From Bacillota bacterium (GTDB lineage Bacteria > Bacillota > UBA994), in the NCBI GenBank assembly GCA_018725535.1, contig QLUS01000029.1:1-15249 (forward strand): DNA of 15,249 nucleotides. The letters are read 5' to 3'. The notes under the pieces are model-generated. The model had not been told where the DNA came from. It searched no databases and saw only the letters and a list, made by a program, of their open reading frames with translations. Below, one piece after another: positions 6,035 through 13,653 of this stretch. Within the stretch, counting starts at the first letter, position 1, and each line of letters starts with the position of its first letter. A program made the translations under genes and the position numbers.

Positions 6035-7883
6035 GGATTACCGCCGCTACAATACCCTCTGCCGTAAGCCCGGCTTTGCTAAGCAGGACGCTGCGGTGAG
6101 CGTGAGATACGCAGCCATCTGCAAAGCCAAGCCGCACGAGCTTTGTGTTCCCTGCAGGCATTCCCTCTGCTAGGCTTGCGCCAAATCCACCCGCTAAGAT
6201 GTTGTCTTCCGCTGTAACCACAAGCTTTACGCGCATGGCCAGCCTAAGGAGTTCGTCCTCTAATGGCCACACCTCGGGGCAGTACCAGACGCCCGCACGC
6301 ACCCCCTGCCGCTTGAGACGGCTCGCCGCCTGATAGCACTCTAGAAACAATGGTCCAATCCCGACAAGTAGGCAATCGGGCTCTTCGTCAATTAACAGCG
6401 TACCGTGTACCGGAAGTTTCATTGGCAGGTCACGCGCACAGTCGCGCGGGTAGCGCAAAGTCACGGGTGCCCCTAAGCGTAAAGCCTTTTCCAGTAAGGG
6501 CAGCATGTCTTGTTCGCCGCTTGGGGCAAGTATCGTCATATTAGGGAGAGTGCGCAAGTACGACAGATCATAGAGACCGTGATGAGTTTCTCCATCTTCG
6601 CCCACGACTCCGGCTCTGTCTAGGCACACAACTACTGGCAACTTCTGCAGGCAGACATCGTGCAGTGCCTGGTCGTAGGCCCGCTGCATAAACGTAGAGT
6701 AAACCGCCACCACAGGCTTAAGTCCCCCCGCAGCCAGCCCTGCTGCAAAAGTCATCATATGCGCCTCAGCAATACCTACATCATAGATACGTTTGGGGAA
6801 ACAGCGCGCAAAGTCTTTCAGGCCTGTCGCGTCTAGCATAGCGGCGGTAATGGCCACCAGCTTGTCATCTTGTTCTGCCAAGGAAACTAAGCCCTCGCCA
6901 AATAACTGGGTAAAGGTCCGCCTGCAGACGTCACCTTCGATGCGCTCGCCTGTTTCCACCATAAAGGGCGAAGCGCTGTGGTACTGGTCCGGTTGCTGAA
7001 GCGCCGGCAAGTATCCCCTTCCTTTTTCGGTGAGGCAGTGGATAAGCACCGGCTCGGCAAGCTGCTTAGCTTGCCGCAACACAGCTGTAAGTTCGGGGAT
7101 GCTGTGTCCATCTACCGGGCCTAAGTAAGTAAAGCCCAGCTCCTCAAAGACCATGCCCCCGACCAACAAGTATTTAAGGCTATCCTTAAAGCGAGTAGCC
7201 CATCGCCAGACACTGTCTCCCAGACTACCCATGCCTTTTAATACGCCTTGCACATCTTGCTTGGTCTGGCGGTACAACCTCGTGGTGCGCAGGGTGTTAA
7301 GGTAGCGGGCAATAGCTCCTACATTTGTGGAAATTGACATTTCGTTGTCATTGAGGATGACAATCAGCGGTCGAGCTAGGTAAGCGGCGTGATTAATGGC
7401 CTCCCAAGCCATGCCCCCGGTCAGCGCACCGTCCCCAATAACTGCCACGACATGCGAACGCGACCCTGACTGCCGCATAGCTTCTGCAAGTCCAAGTGCT
7501 GCGCTGATGGATGTCGTAGCATGTCCGGTGTTAAAAGCATCACAAGGGCTTTCTTCGCGCTTCGGAAATCCACTTAAGCCGCCCTCTTGGCGCAAACTGG
7601 CAAAACGCTCGCGGCGCCCGGTAAGTATCTTATGCGCATATGTTTGGTGTCCTACATCCCACACGATTTGGTCTTGCTCGGCTTCGAACTCCCGATGCAA
7701 GGCTAACGTCAGTTCCACCACGCCAAGGTTTGAAGCCAAGTGCCCGCCATTCTTCGCGACCACAGAAATAATGAGCCCGCGTATTTCCTGTGCTAGGACT
7801 TCTAGTTCCCTAGCCGTCAGCTCCCGCAAATCGCGCGGGTGATTTATGCGCTCCAGCAGTTGAGTTCCCTCCTCAATCGGCAC
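6021..7883 (-). CDS. dxs: 1-deoxy-D-xylulose-5-phosphate synthase
   Basis: DXS condenses pyruvate and glyceraldehyde-3-phosphate, using thiamine diphosphate, to make DXP, the first step of the MEP isoprenoid pathway and a precursor of thiamine and pyridoxal. The 620 residues have the full three-domain layout: GGHLASNLGVVELTLALH and FNTGHATTSISAALG; the ThDP motif GDGALTGGMAWEAINHA through ILNDNEMSIS; then DRAGVVGEDGETHHGLYDLS in the pyrimidine domain and a complete C-terminal domain. The N-terminus is ambiguous: GTG 7883 has a poor upstream site, whereas a GAGGAGG lies inside the frame with only CTG codons (7859 or 7856) at a good distance. The family usually begins near LLERINHP, which is where the CTGs fall. 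It sits 6 bases after the PAP2-like gene and is followed directly by tlyA. Pathway partner ispA is two genes upstream. Confidence 0.96.
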   Translation of the reverse strand: MPIEEGTQLLERINHPRDLRELTARELEVLAQEIRGLIISVVAKNGGHLASNLGVVELTLALHREFEAEQDQIVWDVGHQTYAHKILTGRRERFASLRQEGGLSGFPKREESPCDAFNTGHATTSISAALGLAEAMRQSGSRSHVVAVIGDGALTGGMAWEAINHAAYLARPLIVILNDNEMSISTNVGAIARYLNTLRTTRLYRQTKQDVQGVLKGMGSLGDSVWRWATRFKDSLKYLLVGGMVFEELGFTYLGPVDGHSIPELTAVLRQAKQLAEPVLIHCLTEKGRGYLPALQQPDQYHSASPFMVETGERIEGDVCRRTFTQLFGEGLVSLAEQDDKLVAITAAMLDATGLKDFARCFPKRIYDVGIAEAHMMTFAAGLAAGGLKPVVAVYSTFMQRAYDQALHDVCLQKLPVVVCLDRAGVVGEDGETHHGLYDLSYLRTLPNMTILAPSGEQDMLPLLEKALRLGAPVTLRYPRDCARDLPMKLPVHGTLLIDEEPDCLLVGIGPLFLECYQAASRLKRQGVRAGVWYCPEVWPLEDELLRLAMRVKLVVTAEDNILAGGFGASLAEGMPAGNTKLVRLGFADGCVSHAHRSVLLSKAGLTAEGIVAAVIHALQ

Positions 7884-7889
7884 ATCTCT

Positions 7890-8327
7890 CTACGCATAGG
7901 CGATCAGTATACCTAAGAGAGCGCCTACCAACACCTCTACGCGCGTGTGCCCGAGCAGTTCTTTAAGCGGCTCCTCGCCAATGTGACCATGCAGCATCAA
8001 GTGGACGATCAGCTTGTTTAGCGCCTCCGCTTGCTTTCCTGCTGCCTGCCGCACGCCTGTGGCGTCATACATAACAATCAACGCAAACACGACGGTAATG
8101 GCTGTATACGGGCTGGTAAATCCCGTGAATCTGATGACACCCGCCGCCAAAGCGCTTACCACCGCGGAGTGAGTGCTAGGCATGCCGCCGGCACCCGTCA
8201 CACGTTCCCAGCTGAACTTGCCAGATCTCATCCAAGCAAGTACCACCTTCGAGCCTTGGGCCGTCAACCAGGCCAGGCAAGCGCGGTAAAGGATAGGATT
8301 AGTTTGCAGTACTTCTATCCAAGACAA
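7890..8327 (-). CDS. Divergent PAP2 family membrane protein (YuiD-like)
   Basis: This small integral membrane protein of 145 residues has three or four hydrophobic segments. It carries the divergent phosphatidic-acid-phosphatase signatures GMPSTHSAVVSALA (about 50-63), YDATGVRQAAGKQAEALN and LGHTRVEVLVGALLG, matching the acid phosphatase/haloperoxidase-related family typified by YuiD. The substrate is unknown. Position between ispA and dxs suggests, but does not prove, a role with isoprenoid or lipid phosphates. I chose TTG 8327 as start: GGAGGTGG at 8333-8340 is eight bases upstream, while the in-frame GTG 8336 lies within that site. It starts 16 bases after the ispA stop. Confidence 0.9.
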   Translation of the reverse strand: MSWIEVLQTNPILYRACLAWLTAQGSKVVLAWMRSGKFSWERVTGAGGMPSTHSAVVSALAAGVIRFTGFTSPYTAITVVFALIVMYDATGVRQAAGKQAEALNKLIVHLMLHGHIGEEPLKELLGHTRVEVLVGALLGILIAYA

Positions 8328-8343
8328 TCCAGCCACCTCCGAG

Positions 8344-9195
8344 TTAGCTCTTCCTGTTAAGACAGAGGTCAGCTGCCTGCTGTAGGGCGAAATTTCCAGC
8401 CAGTGGCTCGAGGGCGGCTAGGCAGGATTCAAAACAGCGGCGCACTTTCTCTTCTGCTCCTTGCAGGCCATAGATGCTAACATATGTAAGTTTCCCCGTC
8501 TCGCTTGCTTGCGCATCCAAGATATCGTCGCGAATTTGGAAGCCTAAACCTAACTGCGTAGCATAGCGCGTGATATGCGCAAGCTCGCTTTTCGTCGCCC
8601 CGGCAAGAATAGCCCCAATGCGGGCGGCTACAGTGATGAGCGCACCCGTTTTGTGTGCGTGAATATACTCTAGCGTCTGCACGGGGTTTGTTACTTCCCG
8701 ATTAGTTGCCCAAATGTCCACGACTTGACCGCCGACCAATCCATAAGTACCCGCCGAGAAAGCCAGTTCCGCAGTGCTGTTAAGCACGCGCGCGGCGCTG
8801 TAGTACTCCGTTAAGCGATGCGTCATTAACTCAAAGGCAAGCGTCAACAAGGCGTCTCCGGCTAGTATAGCCATCGCCTCCCCATAAACTTTGTGTGTGG
8901 TGAGACGGCCGCGGCGGTAATCATCGTTGTCCATGGCCGGCAGGTCGTCATGAATAAGGGAATAAGTATGCACACACTCTACAGCTGCCGCCGCTGGCAA
9001 GAAGTGCGCGGGTTTGCCGCCAAACATCTCATGCACAGCAAGGGCTAAGCTTGGGCGCAAGCGCTTCCCACCCGGGAAAAGGCTGTAGCGCATAGCCTGA
9101 TGAATAGTGACCGGGTGTTCTGATCCCCCCGGCAGAAATGTTTCCAGTGCTTCGTCGACCAGCAACTTGTAGCGGGCGAGATCAAACCGCTTCAT
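8344..9195 (-). CDS. ispA: Farnesyl-diphosphate-type polyprenyl synthase
   Basis: It condenses isopentenyl diphosphate with allylic diphosphates, making geranyl/farnesyl diphosphate in the cytoplasm. In the 283 residues, GGKRLRP (about 43-49) binds IPP; HTYSLIHDDLPAMDNDDYRRG holds the first Asp-rich motif in the bacterial FPP-synthase form (DD-x4-D). GLVGGQVVD is normal, and GLGFQIRDDILD is the second Asp-rich motif. After it the sequence runs DAQASETGKLTYVS, about 12 residues shorter than in B. subtilis or E. coli IspA, so the usual GK-x-x-G-x-D loop is largely absent. ATG 9195 overlaps the xseB stop as ATGA, indicating coupling. An in-frame extension upstream to 9282 is rejected, because it reads through xseB and adds nothing family-like. 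Chain length of the product is inferred from the motif type only. Confidence 0.93.
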   Translation of the reverse strand: MKRFDLARYKLLVDEALETFLPGGSEHPVTIHQAMRYSLFPGGKRLRPSLALAVHEMFGGKPAHFLPAAAAVECVHTYSLIHDDLPAMDNDDYRRGRLTTHKVYGEAMAILAGDALLTLAFELMTHRLTEYYSAARVLNSTAELAFSAGTYGLVGGQVVDIWATNREVTNPVQTLEYIHAHKTGALITVAARIGAILAGATKSELAHITRYATQLGLGFQIRDDILDAQASETGKLTYVSIYGLQGAEEKVRRCFESCLAALEPLAGNFALQQAADLCLNRKS

Positions 9196-9401
9196 ATCGG
9201 GGCTTGGGGTGAGAAAGGTTTGCGTGTCTCTTTCGCCAGTAACTCCACTTTCTGTTCGGCTTCCGCGAGTAATGCCTGGCACGCCTGCAGTGCCTCGACT
9301 CCATGCACATAAAGCGACAAAGCCTCCTCTAGCGACAGGTCACCGTGTTCGAGTTTAGCCGCGATTTCCTCTAATTCCTTTAGGGTTTGCTCGAAGTTCA
9401 T
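9192..9401 (-). CDS. xseB: Exodeoxyribonuclease VII small subunit
   Basis: XseB forms the helical regulatory part of exonuclease VII with XseA, degrading single-stranded DNA. The 69 residues include the family hallmark FEQTLKELEEIAAKLEHGDL followed by SLEEALSLYVHGVEALQACQ and a lysine-rich end. Start ATG 9401 follows AAAGGAGG. The earlier in-frame codon at 9425 has no site. It overlaps the 3' end of xseA by 47 bp and the start of ispA by 4 bp, so its expression is tied to both. Confidence 0.95.
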   Translation of the reverse strand: MNFEQTLKELEEIAAKLEHGDLSLEEALSLYVHGVEALQACQALLAEAEQKVELLAKETRKPFSPQAPI

Positions 9402-10596
9402 GCGCTTCCTCCTTTCCGGTAACAACAGAGTAGACTGTGCCGCTGTACAGGGTAGTGGTGAGAGTATCCCCCATCGCTACGTCGTCCTCGGATTTAAGAA
9501 CTTTGCCTCCCGCGCGTGTCACACTGTAGCCGCGCGCCAGCACGTTAAGCGGGCTGATAGCCTGAAAGCGCAAAGCTTGTTGCGCAAGGGAGGCACCCGC
9601 CCCTTCGAGCCGTCTCTGCACAGCATTTTGCATGCGGAGTAATAGCGCTTCCGCCGTTTGTTGCTTCCTGGCGATGGTGTGAGCTGGCGAGACCGACTGA
9701 AAACGCACGGACAAATAGTCAAGATACTGCCTCGAGTTGGAAACCCTTCCCCCTATACCCCTCTGCATGCGCGACGCAAGCTGGGTAAGGTGACGCTCTA
9801 CTTCTTGTATGTCGGGTACAACTAGGACGGCTGCCGCACTAGGAGTAGGAGCACGCAGGTCTGCCACCAAGTCGGCAATGGTGAAATCGGTCTCATGTCC
9901 GACAGCAGATACCACCGGGACAGGGCAGGCGAAGATCGCCCGCGCGACAAGCTCGTCGTTAAAGGCCCACAAGTCCTCTAAGGAACCTCCCCCGCGGCCA
10001 AGTACCACCACGTCGATTTCGGGGTAATCTGCTACTGTCGCTAAGGCACTCGCAATGGACGGTGCCGCCTCCGCCCCCTGCACCACCACCGGGATGACTA
10101 ACACCCGCGCGAGAGGCCAGCGCCGTTCCATCACCGTCACAATGTCGCGCACGGCGGCACCGGTAGGCGATGTCAGCACCGCTACAACGCGTGGAAAGCC
10201 CGGCAGGGGACGTTTGCGTTCCGTACGATACAACCCTTCGGCTGCGAGCCGCTGTTTAAGTTGTTCAAGCGCTAGGTAGAGCGAGCCTAACCCCATCGGC
10301 TCCAGCTTGTCGACGTAGAGCTGGTAATTGCCATCACGCTCGTAGACACTGACGCTGCCTCGCGCTAAAACCTTCATGCCGTCCGCAGGGCGAAAGGTCA
10401 AGCTAGCCGCTTTGCTCCGCCACATCACCATGCGAATGCTGGCACGTTCGTCCTTAAGCGTGAAGTAGCAGTGCCCCGACGTATGCGCCTTAAAATTGGA
10501 CAATTCGCCGCTGACCCAAACATTAGTCAGCCGTTCGATGCTAAGGGCATCCCGTACTATGCTCGTTAGTTCAAAAACTGATAGGGGTTTAGCCAT
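9355..10596 (-). CDS. xseA: Exodeoxyribonuclease VII large subunit
   Basis: This is the catalytic subunit of exonuclease VII, a cytoplasmic ssDNA nuclease in repair and recombination. The 413 residues show an N-terminal OB-fold (VWVSGELSNFKAHTSGHCYF, FTLKDERASIRMVMWRS), then the nuclease core with VAVLTSPTGAAVRDI, VVLGRGGGSLEDLWAFNDE and AVGHETDFTIADLVADLRAP. A helical region with Gln/Arg-rich repeats and the ARGYSVT motif follow. ATG 10596 (MAKPLSVFEL) overlaps the folD stop by 8 bp. Upstream codons to 10641 lie inside folD and are not family-like. The last 15 or so residues (AHELRANPKGIRGNRG) extend beyond the usual end and create the 47-bp overlap with xseB. Confidence 0.96.
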   Translation of the reverse strand: MAKPLSVFELTSIVRDALSIERLTNVWVSGELSNFKAHTSGHCYFTLKDERASIRMVMWRSKAASLTFRPADGMKVLARGSVSVYERDGNYQLYVDKLEPMGLGSLYLALEQLKQRLAAEGLYRTERKRPLPGFPRVVAVLTSPTGAAVRDIVTVMERRWPLARVLVIPVVVQGAEAAPSIASALATVADYPEIDVVVLGRGGGSLEDLWAFNDELVARAIFACPVPVVSAVGHETDFTIADLVADLRAPTPSAAAVLVVPDIQEVERHLTQLASRMQRGIGGRVSNSRQYLDYLSVRFQSVSPAHTIARKQQTAEALLLRMQNAVQRRLEGAGASLAQQALRFQAISPLNVLARGYSVTRAGGKVLKSEDDVAMGDTLTTTLYSGTVYSVVTGKEEAHELRANPKGIRGNRG

Positions 10597-11428
10597 GCTG
10601 CATTTTTGCCGCTTGCAGCGTGTTCTTAATGAGCAGGGCAATCGTCATGGGGCCAACTCCGCCGGGGACGGGAGTAAGATGCGAAGCGACTTCTTGTAGG
10701 CCTGCGAAATCAACATCGCCCACGAGCTTGTTACCCACTTTGTTGGTACCCACGTCAATGACCACCGCCCCCGGCTTGACCATGTCCGCCGTGATTAAGT
10801 CGCGTTTCCCCACGGCGACAATCAGCACATCGGCTTGCCGCGTGTAAACGGCCAAGTTCTCTGTGTAGCGGTGAGTAATGGTGACGGTAGCGCCAGCAAG
10901 CAGAGCTAGTGTGGACATAGGCTTGCCGACTACGTTGCTGCGCCCCACAACAACCACGTGCTTGCCCTTAAGGGTGTAGCTGATGGACTTAAGCATCTCC
11001 ATCACACCGGCGGGAGTGCAGGGCACAAGTGCGCCGGGTAAGCCTAGATTTAAGAGGCCAACATTTTGGGGGTGAAAACCGTCCACATCCTTCTCGGGTC
11101 TAATCGCACCAAACACCGCCATTTGATCTAGGTGGCGCGGCAGCGGCAATTGCACAAGAATGCCGTGTACAAATTCGTCATGATTCAAGTCGGCAATGAG
11201 GGCCATTAGTTCCGCTTGCGTTACGTCGAGGTTCAGCTTGTGCACAGAAGAGAGAACCCCAGCGGCGCGACAAGCTTTTTCCTTCATGCCGACGTAAGTG
11301 TGGCTTGCAGGATCATCCCCCACCAATACCACGGCAAGGTGTGGCTTGAGTGCGCTTCTAGCGATTTCCTCCGCCACCTCCGCCCTAATTTTCTCGCTCA
11401 GCGCCTTACCGTCAATGATTGTTGCCAC
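10589..11428 (-). CDS. folD: Bifunctional methylenetetrahydrofolate dehydrogenase/cyclohydrolase
   Basis: FolD interconverts 5,10-methylene- and 10-formyl-tetrahydrofolate, supplying one-carbon units and NADPH balance. The 279 residues are standard length. Visible motifs: SHTYVGMKEKACRAAG (catalytic Lys in the Y-x3-K pattern), GILVQLPLPRHLD, PEKDVDGFHPQNVG, PCTPAGVMEML, the NADP-binding VVVGRSNVVGKPM, and PVPGGVGPMTIALL near the end. GTG 11428 is chosen because AGGAGG lies eight bases upstream and it gives VATIIDGKALSEK. Reading further upstream runs through the preceding gene, which it overlaps by 31 bp. Confidence 0.97.
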   Translation of the reverse strand: MATIIDGKALSEKIRAEVAEEIARSALKPHLAVVLVGDDPASHTYVGMKEKACRAAGVLSSVHKLNLDVTQAELMALIADLNHDEFVHGILVQLPLPRHLDQMAVFGAIRPEKDVDGFHPQNVGLLNLGLPGALVPCTPAGVMEMLKSISYTLKGKHVVVVGRSNVVGKPMSTLALLAGATVTITHRYTENLAVYTRQADVLIVAVGKRDLITADMVKPGAVVIDVGTNKVGNKLVGDVDFAGLQEVASHLTPVPGGVGPMTIALLIKNTLQAAKMQHG

Positions 11429-12366
11429 AAAAATGCCTCCTCTAGTCCCAATAGTGCCGTGCCCACAGCGTTGTCCCCCGCTAAGCCCTCCGGCGCAAAC
11501 AAGAAGTCGAGCCGACGCATGCGCTCGACGAGGCGTGCGCGAATATGAGAGTTGGCGGCTACCCCGCCGCATAAGACCACCGTGCTTATGCGGTACTCCT
11601 CTACGCAGAGCCGCAGCACTTTCTCTAACGAGTTGGCAATACAGCGGAACACACCCGCAGCCACCTCCGCCTGCGGCACACCATTGCCTAACGCGCGTAT
11701 CGCAGCTGTGGCAGGCCCGGCAAAGCTGATAGCTCGTCCCTTGACGGACGACGGAATAACGTAAGGCTCGCCGCTTAGGCTCTGCGCTAGACCATCTAGA
11801 AACATACCGCAGGGAAACTGCGCCCCCATACGCACGCCAACTCGGTCAATAAATTGACCCGCATGCAGGTCTACGCTGGAGCCAAGTAAGCGCAGTACAT
11901 AGCCCCCCGACGCACGTGGGCTCACCAAGAGCACATCCGTCGTGCCCCCGCTTACCTGCACGGCCAAAAAATCCGAAGTAGGCTGAACAAGCAAATGGCT
12001 TAGAGCTGCCCGCAGGTGGCCTTCCTGATGCGAGAACGTGAAAAGTGGCACGTTAGCTCCATACGCCACAGACTGCCCTAGACTGTGCCCCGCCATAAAA
12101 ACAGGCATATAAGAACCCGTCTGTGCCCGAGGTGACACACTTGCCGCTACCGCTAGGAGATTGTAGTCCTTGAGCGGAATTCCCGCCAGAACTTCAGGCC
12201 ACTGCTTAATGTGCAAAAATAGGGCGTCAGATTGCCTGAGCCCTACTGCGCCGTTTGGTACGGGCAATAACTTGCGCCTGTCAGCTAGAATTTCTCCCGT
12301 CAGAGACACCAGCGCCGCTGAAGTCATGTAGTTACTGGTGTCGACGCCGAGTACAACCCCGGTCAC
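11398..12366 (-). CDS. Kae1/TsaD-like paralogue (former O-sialoglycoprotein endopeptidase annotation)
   Basis: The 322-residue ASKHA-fold protein resembles TsaD/Kae1, the tRNA threonylcarbamoyl-adenosine (t6A) enzyme. It begins GVVLGVDTSNYMTSAALV and keeps the metal-site pattern SHQEGHLRAAL (H-x3-H), the phosphate loop VQVSGGTTDVLLV, VVLCGGVAANSHIRARL and a C-terminal Asp in GLAGDNAVGTAL. It diverges elsewhere; for example VGLRQSDALFLHIKQWPEVL stands where TsaD has its conserved SR-x-H region. Such paralogues occur at this locus (nusB-folD-xseA) in many Clostridia, alongside a separate true TsaD, and their function is not established to my knowledge. GTG 12366 overlaps the nusB stop (GTGA) and the 3' end overlaps folD by 31 bp. 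I would not call this TsaD without the rest of the genome. Confidence 0.88.
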   Translation of the reverse strand: MTGVVLGVDTSNYMTSAALVSLTGEILADRRKLLPVPNGAVGLRQSDALFLHIKQWPEVLAGIPLKDYNLLAVAASVSPRAQTGSYMPVFMAGHSLGQSVAYGANVPLFTFSHQEGHLRAALSHLLVQPTSDFLAVQVSGGTTDVLLVSPRASGGYVLRLLGSSVDLHAGQFIDRVGVRMGAQFPCGMFLDGLAQSLSGEPYVIPSSVKGRAISFAGPATAAIRALGNGVPQAEVAAGVFRCIANSLEKVLRLCVEEYRISTVVLCGGVAANSHIRARLVERMRRLDFLFAPEGLAGDNAVGTALLGLEEAFLWQQSLTVRR

Positions 12367-12779
12367 AGCTGATTCACGCTCAGTTTGCGGGCAATGGCAC
12401 CCAGAATGCCGTTGACGAAACGGCTCGATTCCTCAGTGCTGTACTGCTTAGCTAGCTCAATGCATTCATTGATGATCACTCCGACAGAAGTGTCTTCGCG
12501 CTGACTGAGCATCTCAGATACTGCGAGGCGCAGCAAGGAGCGATCCACCCGCGCCAAGCGGTCGATAGCCCATTCCGCTAGGGCCGCGCTGACGAGAGAG
12601 TCTATATCCTCCCACTTGGCAAGGGTTCCAGCCACCAGTTCACGCGCGAATTGCTCATCATTGCCCACAACGGGAGTGGTCTCAAACGCGTATTCAAGTG
12701 CTGAACTTACGCTAACAAGACCGGTGTCTAACTGATAGAGTGCCTGCATAGCGGCAGCTCGGGCCGTGCGACGGCTCAT
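12363..12779 (-). CDS. nusB: Transcription antitermination factor NusB
   Basis: NusB pairs with S10/NusE on boxA RNA for antitermination of rRNA operons. The 138-residue, all-helical protein begins MSRRTARAAAMQALYQLD. It contains VAGTLAKWEDIDSLVSAAL, the hydrophobic WAIDRLARVDRSLLRLAVSEM and VIINECIELAKQYSTEESSRFVNGILGA split over about residues 95-125, all diagnostic. Start ATG 12779 follows AAAGGAG; seven earlier in-frame codons are not supported. It follows DUF2273 by 30 bases and leads into the Kae1-like gene with a 4-bp overlap. Confidence 0.97.
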   Translation of the reverse strand: MSRRTARAAAMQALYQLDTGLVSVSSALEYAFETTPVVGNDEQFARELVAGTLAKWEDIDSLVSAALAEWAIDRLARVDRSLLRLAVSEMLSQREDTSVGVIINECIELAKQYSTEESSRFVNGILGAIARKLSVNQL

Positions 12780-12809
12780 GTTGTGTCTCCTTTCCGGCAA
12801 CGAGAAAAG

Positions 12810-13028
12810 TTAGTCGACGGGGGGCAGTATGCGCTCTAGTAGGGAGCGCAGGTCCTCATCCGCATCGAGCCGGGTGCCAAGGTAGTAGCCAAGCAAGGCG
12901 CAAACCCCAATGAACAAGGTCTGCCAAGGGCCAAAGTACAGATATACCAGCGCAAACGTAATACCAACCACTGTGCCGATAATCCTGCCGCGGTAGTGTG
13001 TCAGCAAGGCGCGAAGTAGTGTTCTCAT
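12810..13028 (-). CDS. DUF2273 small membrane protein
   Basis: The 72-residue protein has two adjacent hydrophobic segments (about 17-33, GTVVGITFALVYLYFG, and 35-50, WQTLFIGVCALLGYYLG) and a charged C-terminal tail (DADEDLRSLLERI). It matches the DUF2273 pattern of small proteins found with AmaP and Asp23. Its precise role is unknown; the neighbourhood implies membrane anchoring or assembly of the Asp23 envelope-stress system. ATG 13028 follows a GGTGG-type site and lies 8 bases after the amaP stop. Confidence 0.88.
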   Translation of the reverse strand: MRTLLRALLTHYRGRIIGTVVGITFALVYLYFGPWQTLFIGVCALLGYYLGTRLDADEDLRSLLERILPPVD

Positions 13029-13036
13029 GCGACCAC

Positions 13037-13573
13037 CTACTGCACGCGGACGCGGGAGCTAGCCGGTGCCATTTCAACGACGAGCACTCGGACAGCCAAC
13101 ACGCCCACCCCGGTACAGGCCTCGATATGCTTGCGCACTGTTTCCTGCACTTGGGCAGTTAGCGCGGGGATGTTGCTGTCCTGCGTCACTGCGAGCTCAA
13201 TCGTAAGCTCTAAGCCCTTTTCCGCTAATTGCACTCGCACTTTCGCCGTATGCACCCCGCGCAAGCCAAGCACTGTGCGTTGGGTCAAGTTGCGAATAGC
13301 GTTAAGGGAAATGCGGACGTCGCCTAATTCGCCTTGGTGGGTCACTGCCGCGCGCGACGGGCGCTCGCGCCGGATACCCGACAACAAGAACCGGACGCTG
13401 ACCACAAAGAAGAACAGCGCCACTAGTATTGCCTCCCACTGCGTGAGCAATGCGCCCAGCTCAGCGGAGTAAAACCCCGGCGGGAAATCAATAGAGGCCC
13501 CAAACACAAGTAAGGACAAGGCTGCGACCGCTAAGGTATAGAGCGTCAGCATGATGCGGTCCAAAATGTTCAT
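13037..13573 (-). CDS. amaP: Alkaline shock response membrane anchor protein AmaP
   Basis: AmaP anchors Asp23 at the membrane in Firmicutes and is linked to cell-envelope homeostasis. The 178 residues start with two transmembrane helices (about 8-28 and 47-66), followed by a cytoplasmic Asp23-like domain: GDVRISLNAIRNLTQRTVLG, a TAKVRVQLAEKGLELTIELA strand pair, and a conserved helix LTAQVQETVRKHIEACTG with strand VRVLVVEM. Start ATG 13573 follows GGAGG. It lies 76 bases downstream of asp23, separated by two tandem palindromes, and is followed by DUF2273. The order asp23-amaP-DUF2273 supports a shared complex. Confidence 0.93.
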   Translation of the reverse strand: MNILDRIMLTLYTLAVAALSLLVFGASIDFPPGFYSAELGALLTQWEAILVALFFFVVSVRFLLSGIRRERPSRAAVTHQGELGDVRISLNAIRNLTQRTVLGLRGVHTAKVRVQLAEKGLELTIELAVTQDSNIPALTAQVQETVRKHIEACTGVGVLAVRVLVVEMAPASSRVRVQ

Positions 13574-13616
13574 AACAGCAACCTCCTCTGGAATGCTTCA
13601 ACGCGCAAATTCATTG

Positions 13617-13653
13617 CCTAGATAGCAATCTAGACCCCTAGATAGCAATCTAG
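13617..13653. repeat. Two tandem palindromic 17-bp repeats on a 20-bp period
   Basis: CCTAGATAGCAATCTAG occurs perfectly at 13617-13633 and 13637-13653. Each copy is itself an interrupted palindrome (CTAGAT / ATCTAG around AGCA). The 20-bp spacing equals about two helical turns, so both sites face the same side of DNA. The left-hand (lower-coordinate) copy lies in the asp23-amaP gap, and the other overlaps the asp23 stop codon. They could be operators, an mRNA processing structure, or a recombination scar. Confidence 0.8.

Noticed and set aside
9196..9282. Upstream extension of the ispA reading frame
   Set aside because: It reads through xseB in another frame, gives no family-like residues, and the ATG at 9195 overlapping the xseB stop as ATGA is the natural start.
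11429..11572. Upstream extension of the folD reading frame
   Set aside because: The extension lies within the Kae1-like gene in a different frame; GTG 11428 has a good ribosome site and gives the canonical FolD N-terminus.
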